Shown: positions 24,810 through 33,163 of the stretch, piece after piece
How the letters are laid out: the number at the start of each line of letters is the position of its first letter
Position numbering within the stretch: position 1 is the first letter of the stretch
NCBI GenBank assembly: GCA_008501585.1
Contig: QQUN01000012.1
Coordinates: 62,001 to 126,000 of the forward strand
Origin: Pseudomonadota bacterium
GTDB taxonomy: Bacteria; Pseudomonadota; Gammaproteobacteria; Burkholderiales; Rhodocyclaceae
Direction: 5' to 3'
DNA length: 64,000 bases
Translations under genes and position numbers: made by a program
The notes under the pieces: generated by a model
Told to the model about the DNA's origin: nothing
The model's input: only the letters and a program-made list of their open reading frames with translations
Databases searched by the model: none

Positions 24810-25895
24810 ATGGGGCCCCTTTATTCGATTTCGTTTTCTGGTGACGTGCTCGACGGGTTCGACCCGGGGCAGGTCAGGCAGCGCTTCGGCAAACGCTTCG
24901 GGCTCAAGTCGGCCCAGCTGGCGCAGATCTTCTCCGGCCAGGCCATTGTCTTGAAGAAGGGGCTGGCCGCCGAGCAGGCCCGGCATTACGTGGCCGAGCT
25001 GGCGGCCATGGGCCTGCTGGCGCGCGCACGGGCCATGCCGCCCGCAGACGGCGGGCCGGCAACGCCCCCGTCGCCGGCGGGGTATCGCATCGTGTTTGGC
25101 GGCAAGGTAATGCCGGGGTTCTCGCGGGAGGCGGTGATGCGGATGTCGGGTACCCGGCTGCGCTTCAATGACCGCCAGCAGGCCATGCTGTTCTCCGGCC
25201 AGACCGTCACCATCAAGCGGGGGCTGAGCGAGGCGAAGGCGCGAAACTACATCAAGACCCTGCGCCAGATGGGCATGGACGTCGCTGCCGACCCGGCGCT
25301 GCCCGGCCCGGTCCAGCCGGTGGCTGAGGCCGAGGCGCCCGATGGCGCCACCGAGGCCAGCCTGATGCAGACGCAGTTCAGTGCCTCGGTGCCCTACAAC
25401 GTCCAGGCGACCTTCGACGGCAGCTCCTCGCTCGACATGATCCGTGCCGGCATCGACGCGGCTGACCGGCGCGGCGATGCGGCCTTTGGCAACTCGCGCT
25501 CCGGCATGATGCAGACCATCATCAATCCCGACGCCATCCGCGAGTACGAAAAGGAGCTGGCCGAGGACCCGGCCCTGGCCGCGCTGCGTGCCGCCCATGA
25601 TGCCCCGGCTGCCGCCCCGGCCGCCAAGGCGCCGGTGCCGGTCGACTTCGATTTCACCGCGCCGCCGCCGCGCAAGGTGACCCCGGCCGCGCCTGCGGTT
25701 GAGTCGCCACCGCGCCCGGCACCGGTTGCCGCCCCACCGGTCATGCCGGCGCCCGCGCCCGCGCCGGTGTCACGTCCGCCGGAACCGCCGCCGCCCGCCG
25801 CGGCCCGGACCAGCCGCACGGGCACCTTGGTGGCGGTACTGGTGGTCGCGGCCGCGATTGCCCTGACCCTGCTCTACCTGAACGGCGGCGTTTGA
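24810..25895 (+). CDS. Tail-anchored protein with two tandem ~66-residue domains, unknown function
   Basis: A 361-residue protein. Residues about 5-70 and 92-157 are copies of one domain. Each begins Y-x-I-x-F-x-G and contains FSGQ-x3-KKGL or KRGL, then an Ala-rich helix ending in -MG-. A linker rich in Ala and Pro (about 275-340) leads to one C-terminal membrane helix (TLVAVLVVAAAIALTLLYL) with almost nothing after it, so the N-terminal domains face the cytoplasm. It is divergent from pdsS, converges on pdsR (13 bp) and splits the kinase-regulator pair. The ATG at 24810 is chosen because the repeat domain begins there and GGGAG lies upstream. Function unknown. Confidence 0.75.
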   Translation: MGPLYSISFSGDVLDGFDPGQVRQRFGKRFGLKSAQLAQIFSGQAIVLKKGLAAEQARHYVAELAAMGLLARARAMPPADGGPATPPSPAGYRIVFGGKVMPGFSREAVMRMSGTRLRFNDRQQAMLFSGQTVTIKRGLSEAKARNYIKTLRQMGMDVAADPALPGPVQPVAEAEAPDGATEASLMQTQFSASVPYNVQATFDGSSSLDMIRAGIDAADRRGDAAFGNSRSGMMQTIINPDAIREYEKELAEDPALAALRAAHDAPAAAPAAKAPVPVDFDFTAPPPRKVTPAAPAVESPPRPAPVAAPPVMPAPAPAPVSRPPEPPPPAAARTSRTGTLVAVLVVAAAIALTLLYLNGGV

Positions 25896-25908
25896 TCGGC
25901 GGGCGTGC

Positions 25909-26598
25909 TCAGGCGCGCCAGCGGTAGCCGGCACCATAGACGCTCTCGATCTGGTCGAAGCCCGGATCGACCGCCGTAAATTTCTTGCGGATGCGCTTGA
26001 TGTGCGAGGTGATGGTGCCGTCGTCCACCACCAGGTGGGCGTCGGCCATCAGCTGGTCGCGGTTCTTCACATGGCCGGGGTGGCGGGCCAGGGTGTGCAC
26101 CATCCAGAACTCGGTCAGTGTCAGCGCCACCGCCCGGCCCTGCCAGGTGGCGCTCAGGCGGCTGATGTCCAGCTGCAGCGGGCCGCGCGCCAGCTGGTCT
26201 TCGGTCGGCCTGGCCTCGGCCAGCACATCCACCCGCCGGAACAGCGCCGCCACGCGGGCGAGCAGGTGCGGCAGGCTGATGTCCTTGGTCAGGTAGTCGT
26301 CGGCGCCCAGGCGCAGGCCCGAGACCACGTCGAAGTCGCTGTCGCGGGCGGTCAGGAAGATGATCGGCAGGCGCTGCGACAGCGCGCGCAACTCGGCGCA
26401 CAGCGTAAAGCCGCCCTCGGGCTCGTTGCCCAGGCCGATGTCGATGATCGCCAGCCCCGGCAGGCGCTCGCGGAAGGCCGCCAGCGCGCTGGGCCGGTCG
26501 GCGTCGGCCGACACCCCGTAGCCCTGGCGTGCGAAGGCGTCCGAGTAGTTCTCACGGATGGCGGCTTCGTCTTCGACAATGGCGATTCGGCGTCCCAT
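25909..26598 (-). CDS. pdsR: OmpR-family response regulator of dedicated sortase system (PdsR type)
   Basis: A 229-residue regulator. The receiver domain has VEDEAAI, phospho-acceptor Asp53 in LAIIDIGLG, and LTKDIS near residue 104. The C-terminal winged helix shows LTLTEFWMVHTLA and VYGAGYRWRA. It matches what I know of family TIGR03787, the regulator that accompanies PdsS and the class GN sortase. It is divergent from the sortase target gene, with 152 bp between starts, so it probably controls that promoter. Confidence 0.88.
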   Translation of the reverse strand: MGRRIAIVEDEAAIRENYSDAFARQGYGVSADADRPSALAAFRERLPGLAIIDIGLGNEPEGGFTLCAELRALSQRLPIIFLTARDSDFDVVSGLRLGADDYLTKDISLPHLLARVAALFRRVDVLAEARPTEDQLARGPLQLDISRLSATWQGRAVALTLTEFWMVHTLARHPGHVKNRDQLMADAHLVVDDGTITSHIKRIRKKFTAVDPGFDQIESVYGAGYRWRA

Positions 26599-26750
26599 GG
26601 GGCGCTACTCTAGCACCGCCGGGCGCACGGCGGCGGCTGCCATTTTTCTGCCACATTTGATCCGCGCTTTGCCCGATTCGGTGCCCGAAGGGGCCGGTTT
26701 TCCCCGTTTCAATGGTCGTGTCGAAAAACGCCATTTGAATGGAGACCGCC
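26599..26750. promoter_or_regulatory. Divergent promoter region of pdsR and the sortase target gene
   Basis: 152 bp between divergent genes, with CCATTT recurring at about 26640 (GCCATTTTTCTG) and 26731 (CGCCATTTGAATGG). It probably carries the PdsR binding site, but I see no unambiguous direct repeat. Confidence 0.4.
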
Positions 26751-28889
26751 ATGACCCCCGCACCGCTTGCCTTTTGGGACCGCGCCCGAGAAGTGGCCGA
26801 GCTGCTCGCCCGGCTGCTGTTGATGTTCGTCACCGGCCTTGGCGTGAGCCTGGCGCTCGGCGCCCTGGTGCTGTTGCTGGCCGGGCCGGCGCAGGCCGCG
26901 ACGAGGGATGACGGTGCGGTGCAGCAGGGCACCTTGCTGTTTCGCGGTGCTGATGGGGGCGATCCGGTGGCGGCCCCCTTGCTGCACACCGATGTCGCGC
27001 TGCGGGTCAGCGGCCCGATCGTGCGCGCCAAGGTGGTGCAGCGCTTCCGCAACCCGGCGCATGACTGGCGCGAGGGGACCTATGTGTTCCCGCTGCCCGA
27101 GAACGCGGCCGTCGATCGTATGCGCATCCAGGTGGCGGACCGGGTGATCGAGGGTGAAATCCAGGAACGCGCCCAGGCCCAGGCGACCTACGAAAAGGCC
27201 AAGGCCGAGGGCAAGGCCACGGCGCTGGTGTCGCAGGCGCGGCCGAACATCTTCACCACCCGGGTGGCCAACATCGGCCCGCGCGACGAGATCCGGGTCG
27301 AGATCGAATACCAGCACACACTCGACTACGCGGTGGCCGACGGTGTGGGCCGCTACAGCCTGCGCTTCCCGATGGTGGTGGCGCCGCGCTACATCCCCGG
27401 GCAGGTGGTCGCCGACGAGGAAAGTGGCGCCGTCGTCGGTACCGACGTGGTCCCCGATGCGGCGGCCATCCTGCCGCCGATGATGCTGCCCGACGAGGCC
27501 GGCCCGATCATCAATCCGGTGAGTCTGAATGTCTATCTCGACGCCGGCGTGCCGATTGCCTCGGTCGACAGCCCCTTCCATCGCGTGCGTGTCGACACCC
27601 TCAAGCCCTCGGTGCGCCGCATCCGCCTGAGCGAGGGGCGCACGCCGGCCAACCGCGACTTCGTGCTCAACTGGACGCTGGCCGCCGGCAGCGCGCCGCA
27701 TGCCACGCTGTTCGTCGAGCCGGGCTCGGACCGCGACCACGCGCTGCTGATGCTGGTGCCGCCGGCACCGGGCACGGTGGGCAAGCGCCTGCCGCGCGAG
27801 GTGGTGTTCATTGTCGATACCTCCGGTTCGATGGAAGGCGCCTCGATCGTCCAGGCGCGCGAGGCGCTGGCCATGGCGCTGACCCGGCTCGACGCCGAAG
27901 ACCGTTTCAACGTCATCGAATTCAACTCGACGGCGGCGGCGCTGTACACCGCCGCCCAGCCGGCCAGCCGGGCCAATGTCGGCCATGCCGTGCGCTGGGT
28001 GCAGCGCCTGCACGCCCGCGGGGGCACCGAGATGGCTGGCGCGCTGGATCTGGCGCTCGACGGCAGCCGCGATGCGGCGCGCGTGCGCCAGATCGTGTTC
28101 CTGACCGACGGCGCGGTCGGCAACGAAGCCCAGCTGTTCGGCATGATCGCGCAGCGCCTGGGCGACTCGCGCCTGTTCACCGTCGGCATCGGCTCGGCGC
28201 CGAACAGCCACTTCATGCGCAAGGCGGCGCAGGCAGGGCGGGGCAGCTTCACCTACATCGGCAAGGTCGAGGAGGTGCGTGCGCGCATGTCCGAGCTGTT
28301 TGCCCGGCTGGAGTCGCCAGTGGTCAAGGGGCTCACCGTCACCTGGCCGAGCGGCGCGCGTGCCGACAGCACGCCGGACCCGCTGCCCGACCTGTATCTG
28401 GGCGAGCCCGTGGTGGTGGCCGCGGCCATCGACCGTACCGTCGGTGGCGAGGTGCGCCTGAGCGGCGATTCGGGCGACATCCGCTGGACCAGCTCGCTCG
28501 CGCTCGACGCGGCCAACCCCGGCGAGGGCATCGGCGTGCTGTGGGCGCGACGCAAGATCGACCACTGGATGGACACCCTGGCCGACGGCGCCGACGAGGC
28601 CGCGGTGCGCGAGAAGGTGCTGGCCCTGGCGCTTGAGTTCCGGCTGGTGAGCCAGTTCACCAGTTTCGTCGCGGTCGACAAGACGCCCGCCCGTTCCGCC
28701 GACGCCCGTCTCAAGTCCGGCGCGGTGCCGGCGCACTTCCCGGCCGGCTGGTCGCCCTCAGGCGTGTATGGCGAATTGCCGCAAGGCGCCACCGACACCC
28801 GCTGGCACCTGCTGCTCGGCGCCCTGGCGCTGGCCGCGTTCTTCCTCACCCGTACGCCGCGCGTACGCCAACTGACCATGAAGGGGTAA
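26751..28889 (+). CDS. VIT and VWA domain sortase target protein (marine_srt_targ type)
   Basis: A 712-residue surface protein. A long signal sequence (hydrophobic core LLLMFVTGLGVSLALGALVL, cleavage near AQAA) precedes a VIT domain (about 60-190). A von Willebrand A domain follows with the MIDAS motif DTSGS starting at Asp356 and FLTDGAVGNE. The C-terminus is a sorting signal: LPQGAT at 676-681, a membrane helix (LLLGALALAAFFL) and a basic tail. This is the architecture of TIGR03788, the usual sole substrate of proteobacterial class GN sortases. GGAG 8 nt before ATG 26751 decides the start over 26739. The sortase gene follows by 3 bp. Confidence 0.92.
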   Translation: MTPAPLAFWDRAREVAELLARLLLMFVTGLGVSLALGALVLLLAGPAQAATRDDGAVQQGTLLFRGADGGDPVAAPLLHTDVALRVSGPIVRAKVVQRFRNPAHDWREGTYVFPLPENAAVDRMRIQVADRVIEGEIQERAQAQATYEKAKAEGKATALVSQARPNIFTTRVANIGPRDEIRVEIEYQHTLDYAVADGVGRYSLRFPMVVAPRYIPGQVVADEESGAVVGTDVVPDAAAILPPMMLPDEAGPIINPVSLNVYLDAGVPIASVDSPFHRVRVDTLKPSVRRIRLSEGRTPANRDFVLNWTLAAGSAPHATLFVEPGSDRDHALLMLVPPAPGTVGKRLPREVVFIVDTSGSMEGASIVQAREALAMALTRLDAEDRFNVIEFNSTAAALYTAAQPASRANVGHAVRWVQRLHARGGTEMAGALDLALDGSRDAARVRQIVFLTDGAVGNEAQLFGMIAQRLGDSRLFTVGIGSAPNSHFMRKAAQAGRGSFTYIGKVEEVRARMSELFARLESPVVKGLTVTWPSGARADSTPDPLPDLYLGEPVVVAAAIDRTVGGEVRLSGDSGDIRWTSSLALDAANPGEGIGVLWARRKIDHWMDTLADGADEAAVREKVLALALEFRLVSQFTSFVAVDKTPARSADARLKSGAVPAHFPAGWSPSGVYGELPQGATDTRWHLLLGALALAAFFLTRTPRVRQLTMKG

Positions 28890-28892
28890 GCC

Positions 28893-29588
28893 ATGGGAAC
28901 CGTTTGCCACAACTGTCATCACAGCGAATTTCTTGGCGTCGAATGCGCCTGGCCGGCACCGGGGTGCATTGACCGCAGCACCACGCGCCGCCAGCGCTGG
29001 CTGTCCCGGGGGATCAAGGCCGTCGCGATCGCCAGCCTGCTCCTCGCGGTGCTGCAATTCGGCCAGGCCGGCTACATCCAGGCCAAGGCCTGGCTGGCGC
29101 AGACCCTGATCAGCCAGGCCTGGCAGAAGACGCTGGCCGGCGAAGGGCAGGTCAAGCCCTGGCCGTGGGCCGACACCTGGCCGGTCGCCCGCTTGCGGGT
29201 GCCCGCTCGCGGGGTCGATCTGTATGTGCTGGCCGGCAGCCAGGGCCGCACGCTGGCCTTCGGGCCGGGGCATGTGTTCGGCACGGCCGACCCCGGCGAG
29301 GCCGGCAACAGCGTGATCGGCGGGCACCGCGACACCCACTTCGCCTTCCTGCAATGGCTGCAGGCCGGGGATGCGGTGGCGGTGGAGATGCCTTCGGGCG
29401 AGGTGGCCACCTACCAGGTGACCGAGCAGCGGGTGGTCGACAAGGACGACACCGGCGTGATGGCGCCGGTGCCCGACGCGCCGCGGCTGACGCTGGTGAC
29501 CTGCTATCCCTTCGACGCGTTGCGCGCCGGTGGCCCGCTGCGCTATGTGGTGACTGCCGAGCCGGTTGCGCCGGGCACGGCGATGTAG
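28893..29588 (+). CDS. Class GN sortase with Cys-rich N-terminus
   Basis: A 231-residue sortase. One membrane helix (about 41-59) is followed by the transpeptidase domain, with catalytic His145 in GGHRDTHF, Cys204 in LVTCYPF and Arg217 in PLRYVV. It should cleave LPQGAT of the protein encoded immediately upstream. The first 40 residues are unusual: Cys5, Cys8, Cys18 and Cys25 in the spacing C-x2-C-x9-C-x6-C, with several His, predicted to lie in the cytoplasm and perhaps bind zinc. The start is supported by AAGGGG 6 nt upstream, and no later in-frame start precedes the membrane helix. Confidence 0.92.
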   Translation: MGTVCHNCHHSEFLGVECAWPAPGCIDRSTTRRQRWLSRGIKAVAIASLLLAVLQFGQAGYIQAKAWLAQTLISQAWQKTLAGEGQVKPWPWADTWPVARLRVPARGVDLYVLAGSQGRTLAFGPGHVFGTADPGEAGNSVIGGHRDTHFAFLQWLQAGDAVAVEMPSGEVATYQVTEQRVVDKDDTGVMAPVPDAPRLTLVTCYPFDALRAGGPLRYVVTAEPVAPGTAM

Positions 29589-29613
29589 ATCGCTGCGGCG
29601 ATATCAGAACGAC

Positions 29614-29636
29614 AAAGGCGCCCGCGGGGCGCCTTT
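29614..29636 (+). terminator. Terminator of the sortase operon
   Basis: AAAGGCGCC and GGCGCCTTT pair around a 5-base loop 25 bp after the sortase stop. The tail is only weakly T-rich, and because the stem is symmetric it may also serve the converging gene at 29665. Confidence 0.75.
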
Positions 29637-29664
29637 GCTCGTTGGTGCCGGGGGCGTGCCCGAA

Positions 29665-30102
29665 TCAGGCGCCCAGTTCGTAGCGCAGCAGGCCGCGCTT
29701 GCCGGCGCCGAGCTTGAGGGCGTGCTCTTCCATCGAAGTGCCCGAGCACAGTTGCAGGGTGTATTCACCGGCCGGCAGCGGGCCGAGGGTGATGTTGCCG
29801 TGTGCGCGTGCCAGCAGGATGCGCCGGCCGGCGGCGTCGAGCACCTTCACCTGGATCGCCTTCTCGGCGGCTTCGGTGCCGGCGGTGGCCGCCGGGCGCA
29901 GCTTGAGCGGGAACAACTCGGGATGTGCCTCGTCGGTGTCGCTCTGCCGCGTGCTGCGCTTGCTGGCCGCGCTGCTGACCGAGGGCTTCTCGGTCATGGC
30001 CGGGGCGGGCGAGGTGGCGGCGGTGGCCGCGGTGGGCACGGCCAGCGCCATGGCGGCGGTGCCGATGATCTTGCGGACGTTGCTTTCCGATCTACGGGTC
30101 AT
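29665..30102 (-). CDS. Small exported protein of unknown function
   Basis: A 145-residue protein. The basic N-terminus and hydrophobic segment (RKIIGTAAMALAVPTAATAA) look like a signal peptide. A low-complexity Ser/Ala/Lys stretch follows, then a ~60-residue beta-rich module (IQVKVLDAAGRRILLARAHG, then GPLPAGEYTLQLCSG) resembling a carboxypeptidase-regulatory-like or T9SS-like beta fold. GGAG precedes the ATG. It converges on the sortase operon and has no sorting motif. I do not recognise a family. Confidence 0.7.
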   Translation of the reverse strand: MTRRSESNVRKIIGTAAMALAVPTAATAATSPAPAMTEKPSVSSAASKRSTRQSDTDEAHPELFPLKLRPAATAGTEAAEKAIQVKVLDAAGRRILLARAHGNITLGPLPAGEYTLQLCSGTSMEEHALKLGAGKRGLLRYELGA

Positions 30103-30281
30103 GCTGTGCTCCAGGTCGCCGCTGGCTCTAGGTGGCCGGCGGGCGTGTCAGGGGTCGGTCGAGGCTACTTTGGGGCGGTCTTGAAAACTTCAAGCCCCCT
30201 TCGTCAGCACTGTGGAACGCCAATGTGACCGGCATGATGTCGGCGAGTTCGCGATGGTTACAAATGTAAAGACAAAAGTAC

Positions 30282-30316
30282 AAAAGGCCGTCGGCACCTG
30301 GCGGCGCCGACGGCCT
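30282..30316 (-). terminator. Terminator after gabT
   Basis: On the minus strand AAGGCCGTCGGC pairs with GCCGACGGCCTT across an 8-base loop and is followed by TTTTGT, 22 bp after the gabT stop. Confidence 0.88.
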
Positions 30317-30338
30317 TGCTCAGCCAGCCCGACCGGGA

Positions 30339-31640
30339 TCAGGCGACCGCAGCAACCGATGCCGCAAGGATGTCCAGGCCCTCGTCGAGCGTGGCCTGCT
30401 CGATGGTCAGCGGCACCATCAGGCGCAGCACGTTGCCGTAGCTGCCGCAGGCGAGCAGCAGCAGGCCGCGGCGGAAGGCCTCGGCGATGACCGCGCGGGT
30501 CAGTTCGGCCGACGGTTTGGCCGGGTCGCCACCCTCGAAGAATTCCACCGCCACCATGGCGCCGAGGCCGCGCACGTCGCCGATGACGGCATGCTGCTTG
30601 GCGACGTCGCGCAGGCGTGACTGCATGTGCGCGCCGATCTCGGCGGCGCGCTCGCACAGCCCTTCGGCCTCTACCACGTCGAGCACCGCATGGGCGGCGG
30701 CGCAGGCGGTCGGGTGGCCGGCGTAGGTGCTGCCCAGGCCGCCCGGGGCGAGCGCGTCCATCACCTCGGCGCGACCGACCACCGCGGCGATCGGGAAGCC
30801 GCCGCCCAGGCCCTTGGCCAGGGTGGTGATGTCGCCGGCCACGCCGGCATGCTCCATGGCGAACAACTTGCCGGTGCGGGCGATGCCGGTCTGGATCTCG
30901 TCGGCGATGAGCAGGATGCCGTGCGCGTCGGCCAGCGCGCGCAGGCGCTGCAGGAACTCGGGCGGCGCCGGGTAGTAGCCGCCTTCGCCCTGCACCGGCT
31001 CGACGATGATGGCGGCGACGCGGTGGGCCTCGATGTCGCACTTGAAGAGCTGCTCGATGGCCTGGAAGCTGTCATCGATGCTCACGCCGTGCAGCGCGCA
31101 GGGGTAGGGCACATGGTAGATCTCGGCCGGGAAGGGGCCGACGCCGGCCTTGTAGGGGGCGATCTTGCCGGTCAGGCCGAGGGTCAGCAGGGTGCGGCCG
31201 TGAAAGCCGCCCTGGAAGGCGATCACGCCGGGGCGGCCGGTGGCGGCGCGGGCGATCTTGATGGCGTTTTCCACTGCTTCGGCGCCGGTGCTCATGAGCA
31301 GCGTCTTCTTGGCGAAGTCGCCGGGGGCCGCCGCATTGAGGCGCTCGGCCAGGCGCAGGTAGCCGTCATAGGCGACGACCTGGAAGCAGGTGTGGTTGTA
31401 CTGGTGCAGCTGGGTTTCGACGGCCTGCACCACGGCCGGGTGGCTGTGGCCGGTGTTGACCACCGCGATGCCGGCGACGAAGTCGATGTAGCGGCGGCCT
31501 TCGACGTCCCAGATTTCGGCGTTCTTGGCGCCGCTGGCGAACAGGCCGTGGGCCTGGCCGACGCCGCGCGGCAGGGCGTTCTGGCGGCGGGCGAGCAGCT
31601 CGGCGTTGTTCAGGCCGGGGAGCTGGGTGTTTGCGTTCAT
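30339..31640 (-). CDS. gabT: 4-aminobutyrate aminotransferase
   Basis: A 433-residue class III aminotransferase. It shows the GAEAVENAIKIARA phosphate-binding region, ADEIQTGIARTG with the cofactor Asp, and the PLP Lys in TTLAKGLGGGFP. GabT moves the amino group of 4-aminobutyrate to 2-oxoglutarate, giving succinate semialdehyde. That product is oxidised by GabD, encoded 35 bp upstream. GGAG precedes the ATG. It is the last gene of a six-gene minus-strand unit that begins with an ABC transporter. A related omega-amino acid (5-aminovalerate, putrescine) is an alternative substrate. Confidence 0.93.
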   Translation of the reverse strand: MNANTQLPGLNNAELLARRQNALPRGVGQAHGLFASGAKNAEIWDVEGRRYIDFVAGIAVVNTGHSHPAVVQAVETQLHQYNHTCFQVVAYDGYLRLAERLNAAAPGDFAKKTLLMSTGAEAVENAIKIARAATGRPGVIAFQGGFHGRTLLTLGLTGKIAPYKAGVGPFPAEIYHVPYPCALHGVSIDDSFQAIEQLFKCDIEAHRVAAIIVEPVQGEGGYYPAPPEFLQRLRALADAHGILLIADEIQTGIARTGKLFAMEHAGVAGDITTLAKGLGGGFPIAAVVGRAEVMDALAPGGLGSTYAGHPTACAAAHAVLDVVEAEGLCERAAEIGAHMQSRLRDVAKQHAVIGDVRGLGAMVAVEFFEGGDPAKPSAELTRAVIAEAFRRGLLLLACGSYGNVLRLMVPLTIEQATLDEGLDILAASVAAVA

Positions 31641-31675
31641 GCGGTTCTCCGAGGTGTTGTTGTTGGCGACGGTGC

Positions 31676-33136
31676 TTACTGCACGCCGCCCATGCACAGG
31701 TATTTGATTTCGAGGTAGTCCTCGATGCCGTACTTGGAGCCTTCGCGGCCCAGGCCGGAGGACTTCATGCCGCCGAAGGGCGCCACTTCGGTGGAGATGA
31801 TGCCGGTGTTGATGCCGACGATGCCGTACTCCAGCGCGCCCGACACCCGCCACACGCGGTTCATGCCTTCGGCGTAGAAGTAGGCGGCCAGGCCGAACTC
31901 GGTGTCGTTGGCCATGGCGATGGCTTCGGCCTCGTCCTTGAAGCGGAACAGCGGCGCCACCGGGCCGAAGGTTTCCTCGCGGGCGACCGCCATGGTGGGG
32001 GTCACGTCGGCCAGAATGGTCGGCTCGAAGAAGGTCCGGCCCAGCGCGTGGCGCTTGCCGCCGGCGACGATGCGGGCGCCTTTGGCCACGGCGTCGTTGA
32101 TGTGCTCCTCGACCTTCTCGACCGCGTTCATGTCGATCAGCGGGCCCTGGCTGGTGCCGTCGTCGAGGCCGTTGCCGACCTTGAGCCCGGCGACTGCGGC
32201 GGCCAGCTTCTCGGCGAAGGCGTCGTACACGCCGTCCTGCACCAGCAGGCGGTTGGCGCACACGCAGGTCTGCCCGGTGTTGCGGTACTTGGAGGCCATG
32301 GCGCCCTGCACGGCGGCGTCGAGGTCGGCGTCGTCGAAGACGATGAAGGGGGCGTTGCCGCCCAGTTCGAGCGACAGCTTCTTGATCGTCGGCGCGCACT
32401 GGGCGGCCAGTTTGATGCCGATCTCGGTCGAGCCGGTGAAGGTCAGCTTGCGCACCGTGGGGTTGGCGGTCAGCTCGCCGCCGATGGCGGTGGCCGAGCC
32501 GGTGACCACGCTGAACACGCCGCGGGGCACGCCGGCGCGCTCGGCCAGCACCGCCAGCGCGAGCGCCGAGAACGGGGTCTGGCTGGCGGGCTTGAGCACC
32601 ATGGTGCAACCGGCGGCCAGGGCCGGGCCGGCTTTGCGGGTGATCATCGCGGCGGGGAAGTTCCACGGCGTGATCGCGGCGCACACGCCGATCGGCTCCT
32701 TGGTGACGACGATGCGCTTGTCCGGCTGGTGGCCGGGGATCACGTCGCCGTAGATGCGCTTGCCTTCCTCGGCGAACCACTCGATGAAGGAGGCGGCGTA
32801 CAGCACCTCGCCACGCGCTTCGGTCAGCGGCTTGCCCTGCTCGGCGGTCATCAGCACCGCGAGGTCGTCCTGGTTGGCGACGATCAGGTCGAACCAGCGG
32901 CGCAGCACTTTGGCGCGATCACCGGCGGTGCGCGCGCGCCAGGCCGGCCAGGCGGCGTCGGCGGCGGCGATGGCGCGGCGGGTTTCGTCCGCACCCATGC
33001 GCGGCACCTGGCCGAGCGTCTCGCCGGTGGCGGGGTTGGTCACGGGCAGGGTCTCGCCGTTGTCGGCGTCACGCCAGGCGCCGTCGATATAGGCCTGCTG
33101 GCGCAGCAGGCCGGGGTCCTTGAGTGTCAGGCTCAT
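31676..33136 (-). CDS. gabD: Succinate-semialdehyde dehydrogenase
   Basis: A 486-residue aldehyde dehydrogenase. The cofactor region is ITPWNFPAAMITRKAGPALA, followed by FTGSTEIG, the general base Glu in LELGGNAPFIV and the catalytic Cys in GQTCVCANR. Length and sequence match GabD/DavD enzymes that oxidise succinate (or glutarate) semialdehyde with NAD(P). It sits between the transporter genes and gabT with short gaps, so uptake and catabolism form one operon. Confidence 0.93.
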   Translation of the reverse strand: MSLTLKDPGLLRQQAYIDGAWRDADNGETLPVTNPATGETLGQVPRMGADETRRAIAAADAAWPAWRARTAGDRAKVLRRWFDLIVANQDDLAVLMTAEQGKPLTEARGEVLYAASFIEWFAEEGKRIYGDVIPGHQPDKRIVVTKEPIGVCAAITPWNFPAAMITRKAGPALAAGCTMVLKPASQTPFSALALAVLAERAGVPRGVFSVVTGSATAIGGELTANPTVRKLTFTGSTEIGIKLAAQCAPTIKKLSLELGGNAPFIVFDDADLDAAVQGAMASKYRNTGQTCVCANRLLVQDGVYDAFAEKLAAAVAGLKVGNGLDDGTSQGPLIDMNAVEKVEEHINDAVAKGARIVAGGKRHALGRTFFEPTILADVTPTMAVAREETFGPVAPLFRFKDEAEAIAMANDTEFGLAAYFYAEGMNRVWRVSGALEYGIVGINTGIISTEVAPFGGMKSSGLGREGSKYGIEDYLEIKYLCMGGVQ

Positions 33137-33163
33137 GTCGGTTTCCGTTGTTTGGGGTGGGGG

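Noticed and set aside
24618-25598. A long N-terminal extension of the pdsS kinase
   Set aside because: The frame stays open but runs antisense to the tandem-domain gene, and the kinase's first membrane helix starts right after the GTG at 24617.
31641-32780. Fusion of gabT to an upstream frame
   Set aside because: The upstream part is an out-of-frame reading of gabD; gabT has its own ATG and ribosome site at 31640.
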